Below, piece after piece: positions 32,101 through 41,790 of a stretch of DNA of 64,000 nucleotides. Under the pieces are notes generated by a model. The model saw only the letters and a program-made list of their open reading frames with translations, was not told the DNA's origin and ran no database searches. The DNA is from Schistocephalus solidus (Eukaryota > Platyhelminthes > Cestoda > Diphyllobothriidea > Diphyllobothriidae), in the NCBI GenBank assembly GCA_017591395.1, contig WEDG01004490.1, forward strand, positions 1 to 64,000, read 5' to 3'. Position numbers and translations under genes: made by a program. Each line of letters opens with the position of its first letter. Position 1 is the first letter of the stretch.

Positions 32101-33042
32101 TTACAAGTCCTTTAGAATGTTTACCTCCTGGAGTTGGTGACCACTGATGGAGTACTGGTATTCAAATCTAATCAGCCTTCTGGAACTAGACCGCAGTCGG
32201 ATTATTTGGCATTTGTTAAGATTAAGGTTCAGCAGCCACTCATCACACCATGTTTGCAAGCGATCTAGGTTTAGTTGTAATTTCTGCGCATCCTCCGGTT
32301 TTTCAATCGAGTTCCATAACTTCAAATCGTCAGCGAACATTACCTTCTCGCATGTCAGACAATCCAGGCAGTCGTTTCCGTATATCAGAAACAAAACGGG
32401 ACCCAGAACGCTGCCCTGCGGAACTCCACTGTAAACGGTTTCCCAGTGAGACTTGGCGTCTCCGATACAAACACGCTGGCGCCTGTCTGTGAGAAAGTCG
32501 GCCAACCATTTGAGAAGGTTGCCAGTCACACCCATTTGACGGAGCTTAAAGATCAGACGTTTGTGTGGAACCCTGTCAAAGGCTTTGCTAAATTCAATGT
32601 AGACCGCATCGACTGACAAACCCATTTCTAATGATTTTGTCCAACTTTCCATGGATGTGAGCAAGTTTGTGAGGCAGGATCGACCACTTCGAAATCCATG
32701 TTGATATGAACTAAGCAAGTTATTTTCTTCAAGATGCCTCATAAGTTTCGTTTTGATTATCATCTCCATCATTTTGCAACAGATACTTGTGAGGCTGACT
32801 GGTCGGAAACTGTTTGGCGATGTCCTCTCTCCTCCTTTATAGATGGGGGTTATGTTGGCTATCTTCCACTCGGTAGGCAGAGCCCCCGCCTCCATCGAAC
32901 TTTCAAATAGCTTGGAGAGCGGAGAGGCCAGCTGTTCTGTGAGTTCATTGAGAACTATTGCGGATATACCATCTGGGCCAGGTGATTTAGTGGGCTGTAG
33001 CTGTTTCAGAGTTTTTCTTACTGTGTCCATTGGGAACGACAC
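32101..33042 (-). CDS. Family A copy 2 reverse transcriptase, intact 313-codon core
   Basis: One uninterrupted frame: KQLQPTKSPGPDGISAIVL, WKIANITPIYKGGERTS, FRPVSLTSICCKMMEMII, HGFRSGRSCLTNLL, YIEFSKAFDRVPHKRL, GVPQGSVLGPVLFLIYGND, MFADDLKLW with both aspartates, and LDRLQTWCDEWLLNLN. It contains all RT motifs from finger to thumb. It is cut from the EN by a frameshift near 33090 (A7 run) and from its C-terminal domain by a small deletion at 32100, so the original EN-RT polyprotein is not encoded. Confidence 0.9.
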   Translation of the reverse strand: MSFPMDTVRKTLKQLQPTKSPGPDGISAIVLNELTEQLASPLSKLFESSMEAGALPTEWKIANITPIYKGGERTSPNSFRPVSLTSICCKMMEMIIKTKLMRHLEENNLLSSYQHGFRSGRSCLTNLLTSMESWTKSLEMGLSVDAVYIEFSKAFDRVPHKRLIFKLRQMGVTGNLLKWLADFLTDRRQRVCIGDAKSHWETVYSGVPQGSVLGPVLFLIYGNDCLDCLTCEKVMFADDLKLWNSIEKPEDAQKLQLNLDRLQTWCDEWLLNLNLNKCQIIRLRSSSRRLIRFEYQYSISGHQLQEVNILKDL

Positions 33043-33284
33043 CGTGCTTATTTTGTTTGTAGATGCGGCAGTACTGTAGTATTCATCCTCGTCAAAAAAA
33101 TGGTTCCTCGGTATACACGGACATAAAGAAATTGGATAAGAGGCAGGTCTTATCAGAGTTATCAGTTAACCTGTTTCCCTGATTGTCTTTAAGACAAGGA
33201 ATGCAGTCGCGATTTCGTTTTGCCTTATTAACGAAAGCATAAAACCTTTTCGAATTTCTTGGTATGTCTTTGACTATTTCTGAC

Positions 33285-34322
33285 TCAAAGGCTGATCTTT
33301 CTTTTTCTCAGAAGATTCCGACACCGATTTCGCTGTTTCTTAAAAGCGGAAAAATGTTCGGGTTGTTGATATCTGGCATATGTTCTCCACAGTCTTCTTT
33401 TCTTCTTGAGATTCCTTTTTATTTCCGATGTCACCCACTCGGGTCGGGAGACGCATGATCGCCTTTTAAGTGGGCAGAATTTCTCTACCAATTGGTGAAT
33501 CAATTTACTAATGAACAACCAGGCAGCATTTGGGTCAGGTACATGTGCAGGGCTCCAGTCTATCCCATTTAGTAATTCTTTCATTTTGGGATAATCCCCT
33601 TTCCATACATTTCTCTGATAACTGCACGATATTTGGGTACAGAAAAATGACTGTACTCCCAAGCAAGAACGCAATGATCATTTCGTCCAAGCAGAACGTA
33701 AGAACTTAATGCAAGGATGCAATTGTCGTCTCTACTAATGATTAGATCCAAACAGCTTGATTGCTGCCCATTTCGGAACCGCGTCTTCATTGTGACATGT
33801 TGGGTAAGAAACTCGTCATTTACCAACTGAAGTAATTTCTGTTCGAATGAATTTTCCGATCGCGAGCAGTACATTGACACCCAATCGATATCGGGAGCGT
33901 TGAAATCTCCAAGTATTAATAAATGTTTGCAACGGCAGATTTGCTTTACCTCTGTGATGAGTGCTTCGTCCGTGTCCGTTCGCTGTCCTGGGGGTCGATA
34001 TACCACGGCAATATGGAGGTCTGGTTGGTTTTGGGACTTTCAGTTTACAACAAAGTATTTCGCAAGACGAGATCCTATTTGGCGAGAGCACATCCGGAAT
34101 GAAGTCAATGCCTTCTCGTTTAAACATTGCGATTCCACCACCCCTACGTCCGTTTCTATCCATGCGGATAAGCTGAAAACCGTCTATTCGGACTTCTGTG
34201 TCTGCAATTTGTTCATTTAACCGTGTTTCAGTTAGAGCTATGAAGTCAGGTTGTAAATGGTCCACGACCAGTTTAATTTCATCCATTTTGTTCAATAGAC
34301 TCTGCACATTTGTGTACATCAT
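33285..34322 (-). pseudogene. Family A copy 2 endonuclease and linker
   Basis: MMYTNVQSLLNKMDEIKLVV (Asn), ALTETRLNEQ (TETW changed to TETR), RMDRNGRRGGGIAMF; frameshift at about 34010; VYRPPGQRTD, LILGDFNAPDIDW, SCLDLIIS and GRNDHCVL (SDH changed to NDH); frameshift at about 33640; linker FCPLKRRSCVSRPEWVTSEI. The likely Trp loss and two frameshifts make it inactive. Confidence 0.8.
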
Positions 34323-34655
34323 TTTAATCTTGTTTTCCTTGCCTCGATTTCTGAAGATTTTTAGTTCTGTCTTTCCACATGGAGATTTCTGCTGGATATT
34401 TCACAAGATATATCCAGTCTCCTGTCTGGGTTCAAATCTATAGGCATTTGGTAGGGCTTTTTACCGGCGTGCTTGCCGTCAATTTCACCGGATGTTCCCA
34501 TAAAAACGAGCGCACCGTTTTGACTATTTTTTGTCTACTATTTTCAAGTTTTGTTCCCCTCGTATTGACGTCTTTTCAATTCTGCTACCAGTGTCCTCAT
34601 TTTCATCCGATCGGTGGGAGAGTAATCCGGCTGAAAAAAACTCCACGATGATTCT

Positions 34656-34949
34656 TTCGTAGTTGGGACTTTATATTAATGTTCATGCATATTTATGCGC
34701 ATAAAAACAAAAACGTTTTGATCTGTACCTCGTAATAGCGTACGAAAATTCCGGGATGGCAAGTAACGTCTAATTTTGCCCCATTCAACCCCGTTTGCCC
34801 TTGAATAAACTGACCTGAAGTGATCTCTTTATTATTTAACAGCTTTTTCTTCATAAATTTAATACAAAAAACAGAACTAACACCTTAAAATGCCTGCCCT
34901 GCTACTACCTCAAATTCTGATATAGAAATTTCATGAGTTAGGCAATCTA
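34656..34949. other. Short unassigned AT-rich gap between family A and family F
   Basis: About 290 bases with no recognised element or ORF. Confidence 0.4.
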
Positions 34950-35768
34950 CTGTATATATGTCGGTGAGCGGCTGTTCGCTGTCGACTGAGAAATAAGCCG
35001 ATTGAGGTCTTCAGAGCCAGCAATATTGTCCTCAGCATGAATTCCGGCACAGGATTCAGAGTCCGTGGACGCCATTAGAACCGAAGAGAGCTTCCACAGA
35101 GTCAGCACCCAAACGTTTGGAAGGTGTTCTGAATGTAGAAAACTAGTGACAGCTCGCGTTAACAAGGGATATCTTTGCTGAATTTTGATACTTATGGGAA
35201 GCTTATTCCAGATTGCTCTAGCGTTTACCAAAAAAACTGTCGGTATCTAACGGTGCGTGCCAAATGAAGAAATAAAAATATTTCTCGATTAGTGGTGCGC
35301 CGAGAGTGGTTGAGCTGCCTCAGAGATGTAAGGGGGTTAAATGTACGACTTTTTAAAAGTTTAAACAGTAAAAATAGTCCCTTCTGTAATCTGCGAAGCC
35401 AGAGCGGGTCAAGGCTTGTAAGCTCAGATCGTTGTTGGTAGGACAGGTTTCGGTGTTCTGAATAGAAAATATATTTTTGTAAAGAAATACTGGACTGATT
35501 CTATCTTCTTTTGTTCACTAGCGTGCAGAAGGCTAAATAGAAACGAGCAGTATTCCAGACTAGGCCTGACATACATTTTATAGAGTCTGATTCTGATGTT
35601 GACGGTTTTAAAATTTCTGAGAATAAACCCAGTAGTTTGGCATGCTTTCGAGACAATCAGGGCGCAGGGCTCTAACAGATTAAGACTTCTAGAATATGAT
35701 ATGCCCAGATCCTTTATAACTCCGGGCACATTTAGGTCGTGACCGTCTATGTGAATCTCCGTCGGTTC
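34950..35768 (-). mobile_element. Family F copy 3, RT C-terminal part
   Basis: Minus strand: HIDGHDLNVPGVIKDLGISY, FILRNFKTVNIRIRLYKMY, PSLEYCSFLFSLLHASE and RAIWNKLPISIKIQQRYP. Both ends truncated: it lacks the family F 3' UTR, and at 35768 it is joined to family G ORF1. Confidence 0.8.
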
Positions 35769-36306
35769 GTAATCCGGCTGAAAAAACATCCCTATGTGAG
35801 TTACGGAGAGCCATTCTCCGTTCTAGGAGGCGGGAAGCCTGAAGAATATTTTCAAGAATGATTTTAAGAGGCCTCGGTAATGAAAGTTCATGTGAAACAC
35901 CCGCTTTCCCTAAACGGAATGCTTTGTGCACGGTTACGCATTCGCCATCTTGAAGAATTGAATTTGAGTATGCTCGGAACAGACCGAGGTCATGTTCTAT
36001 CCTTTCCTTTGCAATCAGAGAAATGGACTTGGGAGCCCCTTTAATAACTAGATTGCACTTTCGGTCGAAATGTCTATTTGGTGACTTGGAGCTCTGATTT
36101 GTTGATAGGGCATCAGTATCTGGAAGAATTCTACTTTGGTCGACGATTTTATTTGTGTCAGTACGAGCAACGATTCCTAAAGTTAATGGCGAACCCCTTT
36201 GAGGAACTTTGCCAATTTTTTCTGCACTTGCTCCTGTATCAACAGCAGAGGATTCAACCTGAGCATCTATCGGTAAGAATGAGATATGTTCGGAGTTAAA
36301 ACTCAT
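35769..36306 (-). pseudogene. Family G ORF1 central and RRM-like part
   Basis: FDRKCNLVIKGAPKSISLIA, VTVHKAFRLGKAGVSHEL, PRPLKIILENILQASRLLE: the same RNA-binding fold segment as in family B ORF1 (CLVIQGLHES...). A one-base change near 35800 moves the last motif (FFQPDYEP) to another frame. Confidence 0.75.
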
Positions 36307-36649
36307 TTATTGTAAAATCTTTTTGGCCTTTTTCGGCTTCGAATCCTGCATCTTCGGTCCTTCAAATTCGACGAGCTTTCAACGTCGCCCTTTTTTGTAT
36401 CATCCAGCAACGATGTTGCATATGTTTGTGTATCCAAAGCGTTACGGCTTCTGTCTGAGCTGGATGATAATAGTAAGGTGCATGAGCTGGTTTGATCTCC
36501 CTTTCGATGAAAGGAAATGTCTACTGATTTACTGAGCTCTGTAGACGCAATGTCCTTTAGCTCTACATTAGGTATTCTCGAGGAGGCTATGTTTGTATAG
36601 GTAATTTCTTTTGTTGGAATACTGGTTGTTACGGGTGTTTTTCTCTGTG

Positions 36650-37039
36650 TTAAAAATGAACCTTCTCTTTTAGATCGGCCATTTCTTGTTTCAAGTTATT
36701 TATCTCAATCTCCAACAATAGGAATTTCAGTAGGACACTTAAACACCCCATGCACTTCTCATCCTCATAGGTGATATTCATTAGTGTTATCAAGTTTTTT
36801 GCCCGCTTGGCAGGAGGAGAAGTAGTAACTGGATATCTGTCTGTGCCATCCTTTTCTGTTTGTATACAATTTCTTTTGTCAATTTTCCGTGTGAATGTGG
36901 CTAAGTGGTTAAGTGCGTGGCCATATGTTTTTTCGGCGAGAGTTCGACATCCGACCGCGGTAACAATTTCTTTTCTCCACGCAGATGAATCTTGAATTTC
37001 TATGTTTTCCATACCACTTTCGAGTCTTTTCGAATGCAC
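36650..37039 (-). CDS. Family G ORF1 N-terminal segment, 129 codons
   Basis: MHSKRLESGMENIEIQDSS start, basic PPAKRAKNLITLMNI, then ITYEDEKCMGCLSVLLKF (CxxC) running into a coiled coil (EIEINNLKQEMADLKEKV). Interrupted by a stop at 36650 caused by a local insertion relative to the copy at 55.2 kb. The KRAK patch may be a nuclear signal (inference). Confidence 0.75.
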   Translation of the reverse strand: MHSKRLESGMENIEIQDSSAWRKEIVTAVGCRTLAEKTYGHALNHLATFTRKIDKRNCIQTEKDGTDRYPVTTSPPAKRAKNLITLMNITYEDEKCMGCLSVLLKFLLLEIEINNLKQEMADLKEKVHF

Positions 37040-37440
37040 TTAATTTATAAATATTCTTAAATAAATGGGCTAGGGTGCAATGATATTCAGCAGTCAGACT
37101 TCAAGAAGCATGCAACGACTCAGACTTTGTTGAGACTTTTCCTTCCCCGATTGAGAGCAGATTACAGCAGCACACCGCTGAAATGAATTCTGGAGGTAGG
37201 TGAACGTTGAAACTTGTATTTCTCTTATTGATAACGTCCAAAACGTATAATAATCCTCGGTGAAGTAATATTTGGATATCCACAGAATCGTCAAGTCCAA
37301 GCAAATAATTCCCAAATTTAGAGAATGGACAATCCACTCAAGAGTTATTCCAAATCAACGTGTCTTCTACATTAAGGTAGAGACTAAAACTTCGTAAACT
37401 TAAAGGAGCTAAAATTCGAAATAAATTCAAATGACGCGCG

Positions 37441-37968
37441 AAGTTTTGTCAGTTTTTCTCAGTATTTCTCGAAAAAGGTTTCGTCCCCGATTATAGGAAA
37501 ACTTCTATTGTAATTCCAGTTTTTGAATCTAGTTTCCGCTCTGACATACATAACTATCGTGGTGTTCAAAAACACCCTCTACTGCTTATCTCTTTGAAAA
37601 CCCAATTGCAAAAATTACGGTTTTTTCATAAGTAATCAAATTCTTAACTCCTCCCAATATGGTTTTTTACCGGATCGCTCTTGGAAAATCTGCCACATGT
37701 CTTTTCTAAATCTACTAACCCCCTCTTCGTAATGATTATCTATCTGTTGATGTTATCTATTTTGAGCTTAGTAAGGCATTTGATACAGTACCTCATAGAC
37801 GACTTCTAGCTAAACTAGTGGCTATAGGATTTCGTAGTCCTCTAACTGACTTTATTAGAGCAAACCTATCTGATCGAAAAAAACGTTTCATTTGGGTCCT
37901 CATACTCAAGTTCTTCCCCGATTGTGAGTGCTGTCCTTGAAGGTACCGTATTAGCTCCTTTGTAGTTT
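37441..37968 (+). mobile_element. Family C RT fragment, plus strand (copy 4)
   Basis: Reads SVDVIYFELSKAFDTVPHRR, LAKLVAIGFRSPLTDFIRA and a damaged VLEGTVLAPL, matching 12700-13150 in reverse. Frame-broken; ends at a TA repeat. Confidence 0.75.
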
Positions 37969-37985
37969 ATATATATATATATATA
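37969..37985 (+). repeat. (TA)n microsatellite
   Basis: Uninterrupted TA dinucleotides, probably the 3' tail of the minus-strand family I element that follows. Confidence 0.8.
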
Positions 37986-38713
37986 AATTTTAATTGTGTA
38001 CCCGGAGGGGCACTTTCATTGGAAAAAATAAATTAGAATGAGTGTGAAATCGTGTACAGTTAAGTTATGAATAGAAGGTCAGTTTTTTTGCAATGACAAA
38101 TTACAAAAATCAGCCTGGTCAAACAATATATTAAAAAGTAGACAGTAAAAACACCTTGGGTATTTTTATGGGAAAGGTATGTGTTGAATGGTTTTTATGG
38201 GTTTGTAAGGCGAAAAAACTGTCACTCCTGGGAGATAAATATACGCGTAGACATGCTGATAAAAGTGTATGAGGGTTCAAAACGATCCATATCGTGGGAG
38301 AAATCAGGTAACGACAATGACTTCGGTTCACCACCACATGTGTGACTACAGCACGTATCGACTAGCTATAAGCGTAACTGTCAAGAATACTAGACAGGGG
38401 AAACCTTCGCAGTCATCACCCGCATGCTAATGGTCAAACGTGGAAAGGACCGTAGAAATCATGCAGGTCATGGTAGAAGTTCCAGAGAAGCGACAACGAT
38501 ACTCTCATTGCTGATTTCTCCGTCCACCGACAGAGGAACCAGAAAGGATCATCAACAATCCGTATAATGTGTACACCGGGGAAAAGGATAGGGCCGCAAG
38601 CACCATCGCTTGAAGGTGCAGCAGATTCGACGGCAACGAGATTGTAGCCGTTTGCAAAGGGTTAATAAAGAGGAGTACCGTGAAGACCAAGGAAAAGATT
38701 GGAGTCGACTCTT
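37986..38713 (-). mobile_element. Family I 3' UTR, minus strand, with ENE-like element
   Basis: No protein visible. Sense 3' end GCCCCTCCGGGTACACAATT then TA repeats. Includes an ENE-like structure. Resembles the family E terminus only in layout. The 5' boundary is set by family E sequence on the plus strand at 38714. Confidence 0.5.
38141..38223 (-). promoter_or_regulatory. ENE-like element, family I
   Basis: Lower stem GACAGT/ACTGTC (6 bp), U5 facing U5, upper stem CGCCTT/AAGGTG (one G-U pair), about 50-nt loop. Stem bases differ from families C, E and F while pairing is kept. Confidence 0.65.
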
Positions 38714-38893
38714 GTTTTAAAAATGGCAAATCGTTTTGAATCAGATATGTTTACCATACTACTCATTGCTGCTGTTCATATGGATGCTCACATAGTGCAG
38801 CAATTGTCCACTTTTTGTATTTATTTAAACCACGGTACTAAGTTTGTAATTATGGGGCCCTCTGGGCCTTAAATATACAATTTATTTATTTAT
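38714..38893 (+). mobile_element. Family E 3' tail, solo, plus strand
   Basis: About 180 bases matching 27105-27283, ending GGGCCTTAAATATACAATTTATTTATTTAT. Confidence 0.8.
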
Positions 38894-39053
38894 AATATTT
38901 CCAAATGATGGTCGAGGTCAAGAGGAGATGAAAACCAGCCGTGAAGTTCGTCTTTTTTAAAACAAATTGGTGCAGGAGAAACAAAACTGCTCTGCAAGGG
39001 CATGTGAAGTAGCATGTAAGGTTGCTTCTGAGCGTAGTACGAAAGGATAACAT

Positions 39054-39337
39054 TGGATCAAGTGAGATCCTTACCACACCAGTGTGTGTAACGCGCTTGT
39101 TTGACTTGTGTATATACCTCACTACACAAGGCATATGACGTACTGATTATAGGTAACCACCGTGAAATAGCTGTCTGCGTCTTACCCATTGCACCCTTAT
39201 CAACATACCTGTGCATTATATGTGGCATGTATCCTATGACACAACGTTCGTTTATCGCCAGTAGCTAGCTGGCGGCCGGGCGGAAAAAATGGATCGAGTG
39301 AGATCTTAACCATATTAGTGAGCGTTACGCGCTTGTT
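39054..39337. repeat. Pair of ~48-bp diverged direct repeats
   Basis: 39054-39101 and 39290-39337 share GGATC[AG]AGTGAGATC, a variable core and TACGCGCTTGTT / AACGCGCTTGTT. The 190-bp spacer has no ORF. Element type unknown. Confidence 0.55.
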
Positions 39338-39345
39338 CCACCTAT

Positions 39346-39625
39346 AAAAAAATGTGTATTTTAAGGCCCAGAGGGCCCCATCACTACAAACTTAGTATCG
39401 CGGTATAAATAAATTAAAATTTGATAATTGTTGCATTATGTGAACAGCCATATAAACAGCAGAACTGAGTAGTATAATAGGCATATCCGATTAAGAAAGA
39501 TTCGCCATTTTTTTAAAAAGTCAATAATCTTGGAAATTTACTGTAAAGTAGAAAAGATGCAGTGGAAAAAACTCCTATGGTAAAATCAGGGGTTGAGATC
39601 GGTGAGCCGGTAATTGACTAAGAAG
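39346..39625 (-). mobile_element. Family E 3' tail, minus strand
   Basis: TGTATTTTAAGGCCCAGAGGGCCCC start and GATGCAGTGGAAAAAACTCC, i.e. one half of the ENE-like arms; similarity stops at about 39625 before the other half. Confidence 0.75.
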
Positions 39626-40682
39626 AAATCAACATAATGCGCTCAGGGGTTAGTTCGAGAGAAACTTAGGAATGATATTTTCGACAAAATCCTCTACTGT
39701 TCTCATTCCTAGACAGTATGAAGCCGACTTCTATCAAGGAAAAAAGAGTGAATAATATGGGGGCATTAAGACTGAGCGAGCGAAGTCACTTAGCGTGCGC
39801 GACTCTGAATCCCAAGCCACAGTTTTGCAGAAACAAACGCGCACCGTCGATAGCAGATATGTAATTTGGAATATTACGCAGCATTAAATTGTGTTTGCGG
39901 TTTAACCATCTTCGGTTTCTGAGCTGATTATCCCAATAACTTGAAAAGGCTGCTGGATAACTGTGTCGGAGTTATTGGTCATAGTTCATTGAAGCAAAAA
40001 ATCTACTATTTCATCAGAAGACAACCGATTATTGCAGGACGAGGTATATACTTGAGAAATCAGAGGATCATGAGGTTCAGTATTAACTAAAGCGATTTTA
40101 GAGTAAATAGTAGCTATAGAGGGCTGCGAAGTCTCGCATACGCTAGATATGTCTCCTTCCATTACTCTATTACTCAAGGATGGAGGAAAAACTGCAACCT
40201 TCCGTGTTTTTGCGAGTCGCTTGCGGGACATCGTAAACTACTAGACGGAATTTGGGTTAACTTGATAGAAAAAAATTTGGTTAATAATTTACAAGAGTGA
40301 ACTTATAATGGCTAAAATTGCAGCTAATATCACACAGTAAATAGAAAATGTCGAGCCGGGCACAATTTCAAACCACACTTATGCAAAGTGCAACATATTT
40401 ATCCAATTGATTATTTGACCCGGCACAAACAATATGGGTTAGTAAAAGGAACTTTTTTAAACTAACAATTAATAGAAAGTTCACTGCTAGGGGGTAAGAA
40501 ATATGGTAAAAATAAACTCCTCACTTATCTGTAAAAATTTGTCCGCGTGCCCTTGACCTTGTTTCGCGCTTCTTTTAGTGGAATTCCGTTCAAGTAGTAC
40601 TGGATATTGAGGAAACGTCTTCTCCCAGATTTCAAGTGTAATACTACATTTTTGGGTATATTAAACGTAAGAAGCCATTTGC
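39626..40682. other. Unassigned stretch with one minus-strand ORF
   Basis: ORF 39986-40231 (minus, 81 codons, MSRKRLAKTRKVAVFPPSLS start, ending SDEIVDFLLQ) has a basic N-terminus and could be an ORF1 start of a clade II element, but there is no motif to prove it. Nothing else recognised. Confidence 0.3.
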
Positions 40683-41265
40683 TGGACCAGACAACCAAGG
40701 TCAGTAGAGGTCATGAGATCATCATCGAGATGCGACCTTGCCAACTGCATAGTCCACCAATCAAAGTGGCAAAACCATCAGAACCCGCCTTGATCATCAG
40801 CTGAACCAGGAGACCATCGTCGGGGTTGCAAAATCGGAGGAAAGTATCAAGGTTTTCAAGAGTTGGCGATGATAGTTTAAAAGGGGGGACGAAAACGTGA
40901 ATGCAAAGATTGACTCTGCAGAGGATGATGGAAATATAATTAGAGACCGATATAATATCAAGGGAGCTGCCTCAAATACCAGGAGGACCCTTTTCGAAAT
41001 CCAAAAGTTGCGAGTTTGGGAAGGAAACAGAAAATAAGGACTTTATATCTTCCGAAGTTAAATGTTTGCGTAATTTTGTTATGAAAATAGCTAATGTGGA
41101 TGACAACCTAATTTGCAGTGGAAGATTATTCCAAATGAAAGCATATTTGGAGGCAAAAAAACTGAGACCGGTTAGTTGTGGAGCTAAGGGGTGGTGAAAT
41201 GATCATGGAGGAATTACGAGTGGCATAGGGTCAATCTACCGGAGTGAGAACGTTAATTCGTGCGT
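40683..41265 (-). mobile_element. Family E 3' UTR fragment, minus strand
   Basis: Matches 15245-15800 (GATCATCATCGAGATGCGACC, CTCTGCAGAGG, GGTGGTGAAATGATCATGG). Cut at 41265 by a GC-rich block. Confidence 0.8.
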
Positions 41266-41790
41266 ATTTTGCAATCTGCAAGCCACGGCCGGCTGCAGAA
41301 GACGTGATAACCAGCATTTGTTAAGGGCATCTTTTCTAGCCCCTTCCTCCGCGAGGAAGCAAGCAGTGCTGTCCCAAATAGGGCTGCTCGGACATCCCAG
41401 ACGGCTGCCGAAATACACTATGGGTCATGGTTTTGTTTTAGTGGGAGAACGACCCGAGTTAGCCTGGGCCGCCTACGGGGTTGCTGTCGCCCCCACCGTA
41501 GGACTTTTTGAGAGGGGGGAGGTGGGAAGTTCGGGAGTCAGACATACCGGGTGTGAAGGCGCACACACAACACCGGAGACCCTCACATGGTTTAGCCCGC
41601 CGGTCGTGACGGTTGCCCGGGTGTGGCCGCTGGGAAGAACCCAACTTCGAGGAGCCACAGGTGAGAGTTGGGTACCAGTTAGAGGCGGCCACAGGAGCAT
41701 TCACCACCTGTACGAGACAAATGGAGCGACCAAATACTATCTGTATGGTGCTACCCCTAACTAATAACCATACACCCCAAAGATCAATAT
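41266..41790. other. GC-rich island, unknown origin
   Basis: Markedly GC-richer than the surroundings, so open frames exist on both strands (for example 41318-41764 plus) but show no recognised domain. It sits between minus-strand and plus-strand family E pieces, so it is probably an insertion. Not similar to other blocks in the window. Confidence 0.45.

Larger units (their letters stand above)
31719..34655 (-). mobile_element. CR1-like retrotransposon, family A copy 2, main part
   Basis: From 34655 down: ORF1 C-terminal end (FFQPDYSPTDRMKMRTLVAE at about 34560-34640), EN 33581-34322, linker 33285-33580, RT 32101-33042, C-terminal domain 31720-32050. 5' truncated inside ORF1. Best-preserved RT in the window. 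Confidence 0.9.
35769..37440 (-). mobile_element. Family G copy 1: 5' UTR and ORF1 only
   Basis: Minus strand 5' end at about 37440 (same start as the copy at 54516), ORF1 N-terminal part 37039-36650, central part and RRM-like domain 36306-35769. Ends at QPDYEP, where family F sequence begins. Confidence 0.85.

Noticed and set aside
32147..32492. Plus-strand open frames with cysteine/serine-rich peptides
   Set aside because: They are antisense to the family A RT; the same shadow occurs at 4548-4893. No independent support.
37969..37985. TA repeat as a promoter TATA region
   Set aside because: Better explained as the 3' microsatellite tail of the minus-strand family I element.
41318..41764. 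148-codon plus-strand ORF in the GC-rich island
   Set aside because: Equally long frames occur on the other strand and composition explains the lack of stops; no domain seen.
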